NCBI RefSeq assembly: GCF_033473495.1
Contig: NC_088943.1
Location: 2,398,001-2,462,000, forward strand
Source of the DNA: Cercospora beticola
Lineage: Eukaryota; Ascomycota; Dothideomycetes; Mycosphaerellales; Mycosphaerellaceae
Length of the DNA: 64,000 nt
Reading direction: 5' to 3'
In this document: positions 1 through 9,989 of the stretch, piece by piece
How the letters are laid out: every line of letters begins with the position of its first letter
Position numbering within the stretch: the stretch's first letter is position 1
The notes under the pieces: generated by a model
The model's database searches: none
What the model saw: the letters and a program-made list of their open reading frames with translations, nothing else
What the model was told of the DNA's origin: nothing
Program-made: the position numbers and the translations under genes

Positions 1-1
1 C

Positions 2-475
2 AAGGACAAGGAATCTTATGTCCACGAGGAACTCCAGCCTACTTACCTCCAAGCCGCCGCCCTTTCTCAGAGAAACTACCCCAAATTCAGGAAAGACAAG
101 CTTGTGAGAGGCAACAGTGCACATGGAGATCGCATGCATCTATTGCGTGACAAGATCTGCCTCAAGGGACCGAACCAGCTTTTCGAGCGAGTGCAAATAC
201 GAACCGAGACTGGACTTGAGGAAGCGAGCAAAGAATGGGTTCGCAACGTCAGAAAGAGACTAGAAGCACTGAAGACAGCTGTGCTAGAGGACTTCGACAG
301 CAGGTACGAGACCCACGAGGAAACGAGCAAAATGGACCCAACGACAACCAAAGCGATCTACGATGCTACGTTGCTGGCCAAGTCGAGATTGACGAAGGAG
401 GTTCTGCCATTGCTAGAGGAGTGCAAGACGCTGAACGAAAAGGTCGTGAAAGATGAGGTGATGGAAGAAGACTGA
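2..475 (+). CDS. C-terminal part of an unidentified protein (5' end outside window)
   Basis: The frame is open from the first complete codon to a TGA at 473-475, giving 157 residues of a protein that begins upstream of the window. The fragment is rich in Lys, Arg and Glu and reads as mostly helical; a segment around residues 60-110 alternates charged and aliphatic residues as amphipathic helices do. The tail is acidic and ends MEED. I do not recognise the family. The style (long charged helices after a basic linker) resembles the helical tails of large fungal P-loop GTPase-like proteins, but no nucleotide-binding motif lies inside the window. Nothing looks broken. Confidence 0.6.
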   Translation, partial: KDKESYVHEELQPTYLQAAALSQRNYPKFRKDKLVRGNSAHGDRMHLLRDKICLKGPNQLFERVQIRTETGLEEASKEWVRNVRKRLEALKTAVLEDFDSRYETHEETSKMDPTTTKAIYDATLLAKSRLTKEVLPLLEECKTLNEKVVKDEVMEED

Positions 476-1985
476 ATGCGAGGCATGAGTAGTCGCTCAG
501 TTGGGCAGGACAGAGAGAGCATTTGGCTGTGGACAGGAGATCCAATCAGGCTACAACGCGCAAGAAGAGACGACTCGCCGAAGGAGCTTCGTAAAGAGTG
601 CGGGCCGGTCGCATACGGGAATTCTCATCCTCTATGACATACCCGCAAAAAGACCTGTCGGGTCTACGAATAGAGCTTGAAGCTCGCAAGGAGATTCGAT
701 CTCTTTAGTGAAACTGTCACTCGCAGATAGTTCTCGTCGTTCATCGCAAAAAAGAACACTCACCTCTCAACCTCGTTTTTATTTCAATGTTCCCTCAACC
801 TCCCAACCCACTCTCCTCACTCCCCACTCGCACACTTTGCATCACATCCTCACAAGCCCACAATGATACAACATCATCCTTTCATCTCTCCAATACAAAC
901 CACAACCCACAAACAACAACTCCATGCAATGCAGCACTCTGCAGTGCGTACATAATCTCTCAACTTCTCAACCCAATCTTCCCACTCACGCGTCCTGCAT
1001 CACATCCTCACAGCAACACCACAATATTACCCTCTCCTTCTCTCCTCTCATCTGTGCATCACAACCCACAGCCCACAAACAACAACTTCATGCAGCGCAG
1101 TGCAGTGCATATGTAGTCATCAAACTCTCTCGGAACCTCATCCCAAACCAGCCACATCACCGCACGGACACAGTTCCCTTTTCGAAACGTTTCATCCGAG
1201 CAACTAAGATCTTTATAAACAAGCCACCTAGGTACCTAAGCGATGCGACGTTTCAGATTCGGATCAGGATTCAGATTGATGCGAGGGCCAATCAATCACG
1301 ACTTGTGTTACGCAGAGATGCATCTTGCCGACGCATGCTATTGAGCGAGATATGTGAACAGGAGAGATCTGGCATGTTTTGAATGATTCGAATTGTGAAG
1401 GTAGCATTCCACAGTCAGCTACCATGCGTGCTATTCCTCTTTCTGCGTCCTTCCCTCTCCCACATCTCTCCCACATCTCTTCCAATTCGCTTGATTGAAA
1501 TATAAAAGAAATGGCTGTCGCTATCACTATTCGCGAAGCGATGATGGCTGAACAAAAACAAAAGCAGCAGTAAGTACAAAGACCCATTCCATCGCAAAAC
1601 TCCTCTAGGGCTCTGTATACTCGCGGCCAATCATTCCCGCGAATGAGAAACTCCCAACTCCATTGTTTTCAAACGGTACGCCTCTCCTGCGCCAGGCTGA
1701 TCAGAAGGCGTAGCACAGCAAAAACAATCGAGTGGTAAAAAGTTTCCCTCTCTCAAGTCGTCGTTCATTCGTCAAATGAGATATAGAAATCAGCGAGCCA
1801 CAAAGGGCTTCGCATTTGTCAGCTGCAGTAGCTGGCTCTGTCGTCGTTTTGGTGATGTCGAAATTTTGCACAGTCATTAGAGTCGTGGTAGGTAGTGGTA
1901 GTGGTCGGGAAGAAGCGAAGTCGAACGTCGTGGTGCGATGATGATCGCGTCGAGAATGTGGCAGTCGATGCCATATCATAGCATT
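476..1985. other. Intergenic region with a CA-rich duplicated segment
   Basis: No gene is supported between the partial gene and the convergent hypothetical gene. Plus-strand frames at 787-1382 are made almost only of His, Asn, Pro, Ser and Thr because the DNA is CA/TC-rich low complexity. Part of it is an imperfect tandem duplication (listed separately). The segment near 1700-1985 is the probable 3' untranslated region of the minus-strand gene that ends at 1986. Confidence 0.6.
820..1125. repeat. Imperfect tandem duplication, unit about 160 bp, CA-rich
   Basis: The string GCATCACATCCTCACA occurs at 839 and again at 997. The following CACAACCCACA..ACAACAACT(C/T)CATGCA block recurs in the same order at about 901 and 1060. 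The spacing is 158-166 bp, so the two copies lie head to tail with small indels. Both copies end in a CAGTGC/GCAGTG-type motif followed by a run rich in TCTC. The segment contains no credible coding frame. Confidence 0.7.
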
Positions 1986-2900
1986 CTATGCCTCGGAGGC
2001 AGATCCCGATGCTTCGCCTGACGCAGACGACTCTTCGTCAATCGTCTCGATTCGTTCTTGCTTTATTGAGGGAGTCGGCTCTTCTGACGAAGCTTTGGAT
2101 GATGAGACATCGTCTTCTGCTTCAATCTTTCTTCTCTTGCCCTTCGGTGCTGGATCGAGTGGTGTTCGGCAGTATGTGACTGTGCGTGTAACGACATGGC
2201 GGACGTGGACTTTGCCAGATGGCCCACCAATATCTGTGTGAGGCTCGCGAGGGGAGAATGATGCGCTCCATGGTGCGGCGCTCATGGGTGTGTTGCTGTA
2301 CGGTGATGGTACTGATTGTGCTGATGCGAGTGCTGGTGAGAAGGGTGACTGGGGAATGTGCAGTCGTCGTGGTGTGCGAGCTGATCGTGGTGCTGGTTTG
2401 GCGAAAGGCGAGGGTGGGATGATAACGCGAGGAGACTCTGGACGCTTGCCATTGTTGGACCTTGCTACGGCGCTGCTGATTGTTGCAGCGCTGGCGTCTG
2501 TTCCATTCGAATCGTAGGATGTATGTCGAGACAGAGATGGCTGAGATGTTGGTGGGGTGATATTTGACTTCGTTCCAGTTGGATCTGAGTTGCTTCTGTC
2601 GAAAGGCCTGTCGAAGCTCTTGTCACCAAAGCTGAACTTCGCACTGGTAGCAGAGGCCGGACTCTGAACGGCTGGAGAGAAGTTCTTGAGGAAGTCGAGA
2701 TAAGCCGAAGGTGGGGTGATTGGAGTACGCAGAGCATCATCTTTTCGTACGAATGCAGCAGCCGGGGTGCTGACCATGGGGCTCAGCAGCTCCGAAGGAA
2801 ATGTGCCCGATCCTGGAGTAGGTAGAGAGGCGGTATTGGCAGTCGACTTCTTCTCGAAGCCGGCAGCAGCCATAGTGGCGGACGAAGTAGCAGTAGCCAT
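1986..2900 (-). CDS. Hypothetical proline-directed, Ser/Thr-rich protein (304 aa)
   Basis: Single-exon frame on the minus strand. I chose the ATG at 2900 because its context (CACCATGGC) is a good fungal start; the frame stays open to 2978 and could add 26 residues. The protein is low-complexity and probably disordered, with many SP/TP pairs (TPPSAYLDF, PPTSQPS, IIPPSPF), suggesting proline-directed phosphorylation. A better conserved-looking stretch (GGPSGKVHVRHVVTRTVTYC) precedes a basic cluster, KGKRRK, that could be a nuclear signal. The C-terminus is acidic and Ser-rich. I see no enzymatic domain. A nuclear, cell-cycle-regulated role is only inference. Confidence 0.7.
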   Translation of the reverse strand: MATATSSATMAAAGFEKKSTANTASLPTPGSGTFPSELLSPMVSTPAAAFVRKDDALRTPITPPSAYLDFLKNFSPAVQSPASATSAKFSFGDKSFDRPFDRSNSDPTGTKSNITPPTSQPSLSRHTSYDSNGTDASAATISSAVARSNNGKRPESPRVIIPPSPFAKPAPRSARTPRRLHIPQSPFSPALASAQSVPSPYSNTPMSAAPWSASFSPREPHTDIGGPSGKVHVRHVVTRTVTYCRTPLDPAPKGKRRKIEAEDDVSSSKASSEEPTPSIKQERIETIDEESSASGEASGSASEA

Positions 2901-5396
2901 GGTGTGATGTCGTCGTTTGCGAGAGGAAGCGACCGAAGAATCAAATAAATGAATCGGCGACAACAACGACGACGACACTCCAGACCTGCGAGCAGTATAA
3001 GCGATGCTCGGTGAGGGAGAAGGCGGGAGAAGAGCGGCAGCTCCAGAGGGAGATTGCCCTGGGGTTAAAGCGAATCTTCTGGTGTGGATGCTTACCTGAC
3101 GCCGGCCGGTGCTTCAAAGCACATTGCGACTTGCCCGCAAAGAGACATGCAAGACAGACTGCTGCAGCAGAAGCGCTTCCCACCTATTCTTGGTGCGGCG
3201 CCTACAGACAGCAATCGAAAGTGTTTACTTCCACCTTGCAAGGGCCTGTGAGGTCATGCAAGTGAAGTAGTCCCAGGCCAATAGGAGGCTGTGCCAACAG
3301 CCTGGGTCCTTGCTAGCGTCTGTCCGCAGCGCTATGATTGGACGTAAAACGAGCGGCGCGGAGGAACAGTAGAGCGGGCGGCTATTTGAAAGTTGTTGTT
3401 CGTAGGCGCCCGACTGTGATTCGTCCAATTCTGACCGGAGCAAGGCTGAACTTGGGTGAAAAAGAGAGAGCACTCGAGTGACTGCGTCGGTGAGTCCGAT
3501 GGCCTGACGCTCTCACTCTCAGCCGCGCTGAACGTCGAGGACGCGAGTGCTTGGTAGTAGATCGTCAGAAATTAGCACGTCCCAGGTGAAAGGAGAGTAG
3601 CCCGGGGCGTGGATAGGCTCAGCGATGTGACGAATGACAAGAGCTGCTGCGGCTGCCAGGATCCGGTGGTGAGGAAGCTTTCTGTGGAGCCAACGTCGAA
3701 AGTCAAACCTCTTTGAGTGTGATGAGGAACGTCTTCGACATGAGGCACAGCACGCCTTTATGCTGATGGCAAGCGCCGTGCAGACGCCACGAAAGTCTTC
3801 TGTTGTTCAGTATATAGCATGCGGCGTCAAGCACGTCGCAACCAACATGCTCCAGAAGGCATTGCCAGCACATGGGAAGAGTTGGTGGACGCTAGGCGCG
3901 CGTCACGAGTTGGAGAATAGGTACGTAGCCAGCGTGACGCTCAAGACGAGAATAGCTTCAATACTTGCCGGAGCCAACAGCAAGCAGCCAGCCAGTAGCT
4001 TGCTCATCGCCAGTAGCACATGGTGCGGGAAGAGCCTCTTTACACCAGGTTGGTGACGCTTTTGTCCATATCTAGACTGCTTCAAGTATCGCCAACGGGC
4101 TGAGCGAGCCGCTGATGTGAATAGTGGCCGGAGGAAGCGCCCGATTGCGCAAAAGATGGTACGGAATGACGCTTCAATGTCGCCAATGGAAGAGCCAAGA
4201 TGTTCTTACTCGCATACAAGAAACACATGGCGAGCACGAGGTTCGCCGGGCTGTGGAGAAATGTCGACTTTACAGTCTGACTGGTCGGGAGCTCGAGTGG
4301 CCCGGCAAGCCTTCTCGTCGAATCCGGTGCTGAAGACTCGGCACACTGTTGATGTTCATTCGGCACATTCAGCAGAGCCGAAGTCGGTACAAGAGTACAA
4401 GAGCTGTCTCCAGATGTCAGCAGGGCGCGTGACACTATTGGACTGCCTTGTGGTCTGGTCCCGGGCGTGATAGCAAGTGTACCACTCTTGTCGTGTTCTT
4501 GGTCGTGTTGTCCGGGCCATTCAGCATGTTCAGACATGTGCCGTGTGTAGTCACGAGGAGTGCTGTACGACATAGTCTGTTAACCCACAAGCTAGTATCG
4601 TGATGACAGCCTTCGTCAGCCTGCCATTGACCAGTGACGAGCGAGAAGGGCCGTCCGATATGGTGGCCAAACCTGCCGTCAGTCGTGTCCTCGGGACGAA
4701 GGCAACTACTATCTCGATCTTTGCAAGTCAGCTGGGAATGTTCCTACTTCTCTGTAGGTCACCGTACGATCGCGGTCCTGAAGAGTTGAATGTGGTCTTG
4801 GAAACGGGAGAAGATGTGATGGTGGACCGGGCAGACAACGAATGGAAGTCGCGACAAGAGCCTGACGGGAAGGGCAGCGCAGTCTTCGCGAAAGAACGCG
4901 TGTCCTGGTCTTGCCGTCCTCCATCATTCGACCGTCATCCCAATGGGCGTTGTCAAATTTGTCGCGAACATGTGCGGTGCTGAAATTTCATCATGTCTGT
5001 CCTTCCTTCAGCTGATTTTTCCAGCTCATGACTTCCCTCAGCTGCCCCGGCCTTCTGTACCTGCCATGAGTTTCCCACGCCCGGAATAGAGGACGGAAAG
5101 CTGGGTGCAGAAAAGATATATGCATTAACACACTTTTACACAGGATCTCGACATCTGCGGGCCGGCCGTAAAGTACACATACATAAACAAGGCAATCGAT
5201 CGGATTGCTCCTTTTCTCTCTCAGATTCTTTGCCAGCACCCGCAGGCCCATACTCCATACTCGCTCGCTCGCTGTCGACTGTTTTCACGCGAAAATATCA
5301 TATGTCAAAATCCTTGCACCAAGCGTATGCATCAGAAAGCCGTCCCAGAACTCCTTTCCCCATCGACCAAGTTGCTCGAATCTGGGCTCGTTGGGT
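2901..5396. other. Long intergenic region; one weak hydrophobic ORF
   Basis: This holds the 5' leader of the hypothetical gene (to about 3200) and the 3' side of mevalonate kinase. No recognisable gene was found. One minus-strand frame, 4082-4573 (163 codons, starting MSYSTPRDYTRH), and a neighbouring hydrophobic frame at 3903-4085 have plausible composition and could be exons of a small membrane protein, but I find no family match and no compelling splice sites. I leave them uncalled. Confidence 0.4.
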
Positions 5397-7001
5397 TTAT
5401 GGACGCCAGTACTTCCAAACTTCGTCTTCGCCTTTCTCGCTGACCAGATCTTCGACGCCTTCGCGGCCTTCCACAGTCAGGAATAGCTCCAGATCGATTT
5501 CCTCATCATTGATGACGGCTGGGTAAAGTACGCCGACACCATCGCCACCCAACGTCGTAGCATATTTGATGAAACCTTCCTTTTTCAGGTCTCGATCAAG
5601 CTGCTCCATGCCGCTCAACTCCTCTCCGTCTTTGCTATACTTCGCGTCACCATTTAGTTGCGAGTCGCCATTGTTTCGCCCATTGCCAACAGGAGCAATA
5701 TCAGGTTTCAGCAGCGTAATTGCGCAACCTCCACCACCAGCGCCAGTCAATTTCGTCCACCCGACACCGGCTTGATCGACGAGATAGCGTAGCCGCTCGA
5801 GTCGAGGATGTGAAACGCCAAGACTTGTCAGCAGTCCATGATTTATGTTCATCAGTTCGCCCAAGTGCTGGATGTTCTCCTTGCTGCCCGAATCGAAATC
5901 GTCGCTCTCCAGTCGTTCGTAAACGCTTCTCGTAATCGAATCAATCGCATTGAGAATATTCTCCACCACGAGTGGATGTGTCTTCTTCAAGTTGCCCACC
6001 TTTGCGACCTCCGCTGCAGTGGACTTCGGCTGACATGTGTCGACCAGAAGTAGAGGCAATTCTGGGAAATCGCGTATGACAGAAACACTAGGTGGTTTCG
6101 TGTAGTCTTTCCGTTGAAATAGTACAGCATGCCCGTTCGTGCTGACAGTGTTATCCACTCCGGATGGGTTTCCATGAATCAACAACTCCCCAACGAAAGC
6201 CCATCGATTGATCCTCTCCAACTGCTTCTCCGCCTCCTCACTCTGTTGGTCTGGATGTGGACCTGACAGCGCTCGCGATTGAATGAGCAAAGCAGCAGCA
6301 ATGCACACACTCACGCTCGCCGAACTGCCCAACCCTGCACCGATGGGTATGCAACTCCTCATGGCATATACACATCCCGGACTCTTATCGTTACCCAAAC
6401 TCAAGAACAAATACAAGAACGCCGAGGCGGCCGCCTGATGGATCTTCCTCTTCTCCGGTTCCACTTCTGGCGAAATGTCCTGTATATGGGGCTGCATGAT
6501 CTCGACCAATTCTGAATCAAGATTCGTGACCAAGTCATAGTATTTCTTCTTTTTCGGCGCGAATTCTTTCCAAGGTAGGTCGGAGATCTGCCATGTGTGG
6601 TCGAGACCAATATCTGTGAACTGCAATTTCACGTATCGTTGACTTTTCGACAGTGTCGTGACGAGGAGGTATGATCGGAGGGAAATGGAGGCAGCGATGG
6701 CAGCTTTGCCGTGTACGACTGCATGTTCGCCGTAGACAATGGTTTTGCCTGGTGCAGACACGATGAAGGGCGGGGCGAGAGGATTCGAGGGGCTCCGTGA
6801 GTGTCGCATGTTGTGCCTGCTGCTGGTCGATCGAGGGGAAGATGCTCGCGAGTGTTCGTCGTCCGATTCGCGGCTGTGCGGTGACCTCGAGACTGTCAAA
6901 TGTTGTGATGTTGCGTGCCCATTCTGTCGCCCGTGTCCATTGGTCTTGGATGCGTGACCATTCACCCCATTGCCATTGGTGTGGGTTGCTGTTGGGGCCA
7001 T
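5397..7001 (-). CDS. erg12: Mevalonate kinase
   Basis: This GHMP-family kinase phosphorylates mevalonate with ATP in the cytosolic isoprenoid/ergosterol pathway. The 534-residue single-exon frame starts at an ATG at 7001 (MAPTATHTNG). The first 75 residues are a low-complexity Asn/Gly/Ser-rich extension. The GHMP motifs follow in order: APGKTIVYGEH at about 83-93, the ATP loop PIGAGLGSSAS at about 219-229, and the C-terminal glycine loop KLTGAGGGGCA. The active-site region GNPSGVDN is also present. The protein is longer than yeast Erg12 because of the N-terminal extension and an Asn/Gly-rich insertion before the last beta strands. The frame stays open to 7373, so an upstream start cannot be excluded. 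Confidence 0.95.
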   Translation of the reverse strand: MAPTATHTNGNGVNGHASKTNGHGRQNGHATSQHLTVSRSPHSRESDDEHSRASSPRSTSSRHNMRHSRSPSNPLAPPFIVSAPGKTIVYGEHAVVHGKAAIAASISLRSYLLVTTLSKSQRYVKLQFTDIGLDHTWQISDLPWKEFAPKKKKYYDLVTNLDSELVEIMQPHIQDISPEVEPEKRKIHQAAASAFLYLFLSLGNDKSPGCVYAMRSCIPIGAGLGSSASVSVCIAAALLIQSRALSGPHPDQQSEEAEKQLERINRWAFVGELLIHGNPSGVDNTVSTNGHAVLFQRKDYTKPPSVSVIRDFPELPLLLVDTCQPKSTAAEVAKVGNLKKTHPLVVENILNAIDSITRSVYERLESDDFDSGSKENIQHLGELMNINHGLLTSLGVSHPRLERLRYLVDQAGVGWTKLTGAGGGGCAITLLKPDIAPVGNGRNNGDSQLNGDAKYSKDGEELSGMEQLDRDLKKEGFIKYATTLGGDGVGVLYPAVINDEEIDLELFLTVEGREGVEDLVSEKGEDEVWKYWRP

Positions 7002-8021
7002 GATGCTGGCTTCCAGTCGTGTATAGCGCTCGAGGGCCTGTTTTCGTTTTTCTCGTTGCCGCTTCACGACTGTCAAAGCCACAGGATGACTTGTTCCCGC
7101 ATGGCGCAGGTCGTCAGTGGTCCGATTGGGAAAGTCGTAGTAATCCGTCGTCGCGAAGTGGTTCGATTCTGGGGGGCACATCTGCAAGGAACGATCATCT
7201 GCAGGGAGCCGTCCAATCGGCACGGCAGGGGTCGCTCTTGCTCTGACGTACTGTGCATCATCTTCTTCAGCAGCGTCACCTCCCGCACATGTCGACGATG
7301 CACTGGCCGGTCTGCCATGGGGAATTAAGGCAAATATCTTCTCCTCGCCGTACGGATGTCGCAGGAGCAGCATGTCGTCGATGTCAGCTGCACTGCATCA
7401 CGCAGACAGGTCCGAATCCTTGCAGCTTCGTGCAGGCACCGGTCTTTGTCACGAGAGTACAATATCAAAGCCACAGTACATTACGCAGCCACAGAAGTGC
7501 TGAGAGTTGCAGCACGCCCATCTTCGTCTATGAGTTCCATTATGTTCTTACAGATCCATGCGCCATTCTAGCGATCCGTCCAGAACTATATATAAACAAT
7601 TGAAGCGAATGGGGGGTATTGTGACCGAAGATACAAAACAAATTCCGGCACGGAGAGCTCACTTTTGTCAAAGCAATCATGCCGCCGTCCGTCGTCCCAC
7701 CTCGCTGTGCATTCCAATCCATAGTAGTACACGTCACACACTGTTTCCTCTTCCCATTCGACTGACTTCTAACAAAGTCCTTCGCGATCAAGCAAAACGC
7801 CAGTACTTCCATGCTTCCATCCCAATTGGTATCACAGATGTGCCTCTTCTAAGTCGATAACAAGCTCCATTCATATTGCTTGAGCGTTGCCCATCGATGA
7901 CGCGTCGTACTGTACAGTGATGTTGCGGTAGTCGTTTTCGTCTTCATCTTCATCCTTCAGCCATCCAGGTGGTCTATCATCAATCGTTGTTTCGTTCATG
8001 GCAGAAGGCAGACATCAATTG
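7002..8021. other. Region between mevalonate kinase and the C2H2 gene
   Basis: Positions 7002-7373 are an in-frame upstream extension of the mevalonate kinase frame, probably 5' leader. The remainder up to 8021 is intergenic or the 3' untranslated region of the C2H2 gene. Apart from the 42-codon ORF listed separately, nothing here looks coding. Confidence 0.5.
7871..7999 (-). CDS. Possible small acidic ORF (42 aa) just downstream of the C2H2 gene
   Basis: An ATG at 7999 opens a 42-codon frame ending in TGA at 7871-7873, 22 bp beyond the stop of the C2H2 transcription factor gene on the same strand. The product has the run DDRPPGWLKDEDEDENDY and lacks the Arg/Ser/Leu bias of random frames in this DNA. 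I found no GT-AG pair that would attach it to the C2H2 gene as a final exon. It could be a chance ORF in the 3' untranslated region or a short independent protein. Confidence 0.25.
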   Translation of the reverse strand: MNETTIDDRPPGWLKDEDEDENDYRNITVQYDASSMGNAQAI

Positions 8022-9989
8022 TCATGGGTAAGGTCCTTGCCGCGCCATATCGCTACTGTAGCTGGCTTGGTTCGATAGCTGCCCGAGTTGCTGCTTCAGC
8101 GAGATGATTTCTTCTTGCATGCGACTGATGCGCAATTCGTACTCATCGCCCATTCTGCTGAGCCTTGATTCGAGAGTGCGCACGTATGTCCAGATGTCAT
8201 CAGAGCTCTGATTCTGTCCTTGGTTTGCGATGTCGCGCATGCTGCTTCCGGAGGATCGGCCGTGACTAGACAAGCTGCCTGGGTTGGATGCCATACCTGT
8301 AGCTGGATATGGTTGCATCATATTGGGCGGACCAGCAGGCGGCAGCGCACCACGCATCTGTGGCTGGCTACCTAGGGGTGGCAGGATGGTGTGCTGTGGC
8401 TGAACCTGGTTCGCATTCGGAGCAAATTGGTTGTTGGGCTGTGGCGGTGATCGGACCCCAGGTCCACTGCCGCGCCCAAAATGTTGTTGCTGGAACTGCG
8501 TCGTCAAGCTTGTGGACCTGTTACGACCGAGCTGTCCGTTGCTGTCGCCAACACTCAAGCGATGCTGGTCGTGCGGCTGACCTGGCGACAATGGCTTAGG
8601 TGAAGAAGTCATCAAGCCTGGCTCGCCAAAGACCTGGCCTTGCCCATAGTACGAAGCGTTCACCTGCCCTCCAGCTGGGCTGGGTTGTCCAGACATCTCG
8701 CGTGGCGACGTTGCACCGCCAGGATGGACGACCTGCGGTGGACCCATGCTGCCTTGCATTTGACGCGGTGCTGGCGGGTATGTGCTCGAGTGCTGGCGGT
8801 ACACCGACCTGTCAGCGTCCTGTGGTGTTTCCAGCTGCTGCCTCTTAGAGCTCTTGCGATGACCGTGCTCATCAACTCCCTCTTCGTACTCGACTCCATC
8901 CATGCCTTCGTAGCCCTCACCGTCGTCGTCTTCGCCTCCAAAGCTGGATCGACGACCCGCGCAGCCACCTGGTCCTTTGTTATGCCGCGCCAATGCATCG
9001 CCCCGGGCAAATTTACGGCCACACTTGTCACACGTATGTGGTCTTTCTCCGGTGTGTAGCTTAGTGTGTCGCTTTAGATCGTGCAGACGCCGGAAGCGTG
9101 CTTGGCATGTCTGACACACGTACGGCTTTTCCTGACTATGAGTGAGAAGATGCGATTTGAGGTTGTGATGCCGAGTGAAGTCGGTCGCGCAATACGGGCA
9201 CTTGTGTCGTTTGTTCGATGCAGGCGATTTCGGGCTATTCTGGCCCATGCCGGGCAGAGTCATACTGCGCGAAGGTCCGCCATCCTGTCCATCCTGTTGT
9301 GGTGGGCCGGGATAGGACAGCGACAAGGCTTTGTCGTTGTGGTCTTGTACGGCGAGGTTGCCGTTGTGCGATGCATAGCCTGCTCCATCATTGAGCTCTG
9401 CCGGCTCAGCCACGAAGTTTGAGTTGGGTTGGTCGTTTGCTGTGGCGGTCATAGCGGCGCTGGAGTTGGTGCCCTCTATCGTCGAGCCAAAACTGCCCAG
9501 GCTTACCGGACTGACATCCTGTTCCTGCTCTGCTTGCGCATTACTATTAGGAATATTGATCTTCTCGGCCACTTTGCGCAACGGCGAGCTCATCTTGTCG
9601 GGTGCTGGTGCGTCAGAGGGTCTGCTCATACCTCCGGTACCTAGCAAGGACTGCATCGCTGCGACCTGTGGGTTTGGGCTCGTCTGGCGCGAGCCGTCTG
9701 CCTGCTTCCGCCGCTTCATCTCGGCCATCGCCGCTGCGCCTGTGAGCGGTAGCGGCGTGGCTCGTGGTGAGAGATGTACCTGGTCGGACTTGGGCGAGGC
9801 GCTCGTCCTGGGGTCCGGCTTCTGCGAGCTGGGGCGCAGCAGGTTGGAGTTCTCGAGACTGCCGTGGGCGGTGGCGCCGGGACCGGACGTGAGCGATGTC
9901 GACGGCGACGTGCGTGGCGCGCCCGAGGTGGAGGTGGGGGCAAGGGCGGAGGACGATGGGGTGGTTGCGCGCGTCGTTATTGCTGCCAT
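8022..9989 (-). CDS. C2H2 zinc-finger transcription factor (655 aa)
   Basis: Single-exon nuclear protein. Residues 1-260 are Ser/Pro/Thr-rich and disordered, with several SP sites. Residues 262-345 hold three tandem zinc fingers: CPYC..HLLTH, CQTC..HTKLH and CDKC, the last ending in a His followed by GPGGC, so it is C2HC. Two fingers are joined by canonical linkers (SQEKPY, TGERPH), which favours sequence-specific DNA binding. Next come an acidic Gly/Glu stretch, a basic KSSKRQQ patch, a long Gln/Pro-rich region typical of activation domains, and a C-terminal coiled coil (WTYVRTLESRLSRMGDEYEL, about 600-640) suited to dimerisation. I cannot assign a named orthologue. The finger sequences do not match the CrzA or Msn2/Seb1 patterns I recall. 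Confidence 0.9.
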   Translation of the reverse strand: MAAITTRATTPSSSALAPTSTSGAPRTSPSTSLTSGPGATAHGSLENSNLLRPSSQKPDPRTSASPKSDQVHLSPRATPLPLTGAAAMAEMKRRKQADGSRQTSPNPQVAAMQSLLGTGGMSRPSDAPAPDKMSSPLRKVAEKINIPNSNAQAEQEQDVSPVSLGSFGSTIEGTNSSAAMTATANDQPNSNFVAEPAELNDGAGYASHNGNLAVQDHNDKALSLSYPGPPQQDGQDGGPSRSMTLPGMGQNSPKSPASNKRHKCPYCATDFTRHHNLKSHLLTHSQEKPYVCQTCQARFRRLHDLKRHTKLHTGERPHTCDKCGRKFARGDALARHNKGPGGCAGRRSSFGGEDDDGEGYEGMDGVEYEEGVDEHGHRKSSKRQQLETPQDADRSVYRQHSSTYPPAPRQMQGSMGPPQVVHPGGATSPREMSGQPSPAGGQVNASYYGQGQVFGEPGLMTSSPKPLSPGQPHDQHRLSVGDSNGQLGRNRSTSLTTQFQQQHFGRGSGPGVRSPPQPNNQFAPNANQVQPQHTILPPLGSQPQMRGALPPAGPPNMMQPYPATGMASNPGSLSSHGRSSGSSMRDIANQGQNQSSDDIWTYVRTLESRLSRMGDEYELRISRMQEEIISLKQQLGQLSNQASYSSDMARQGPYP

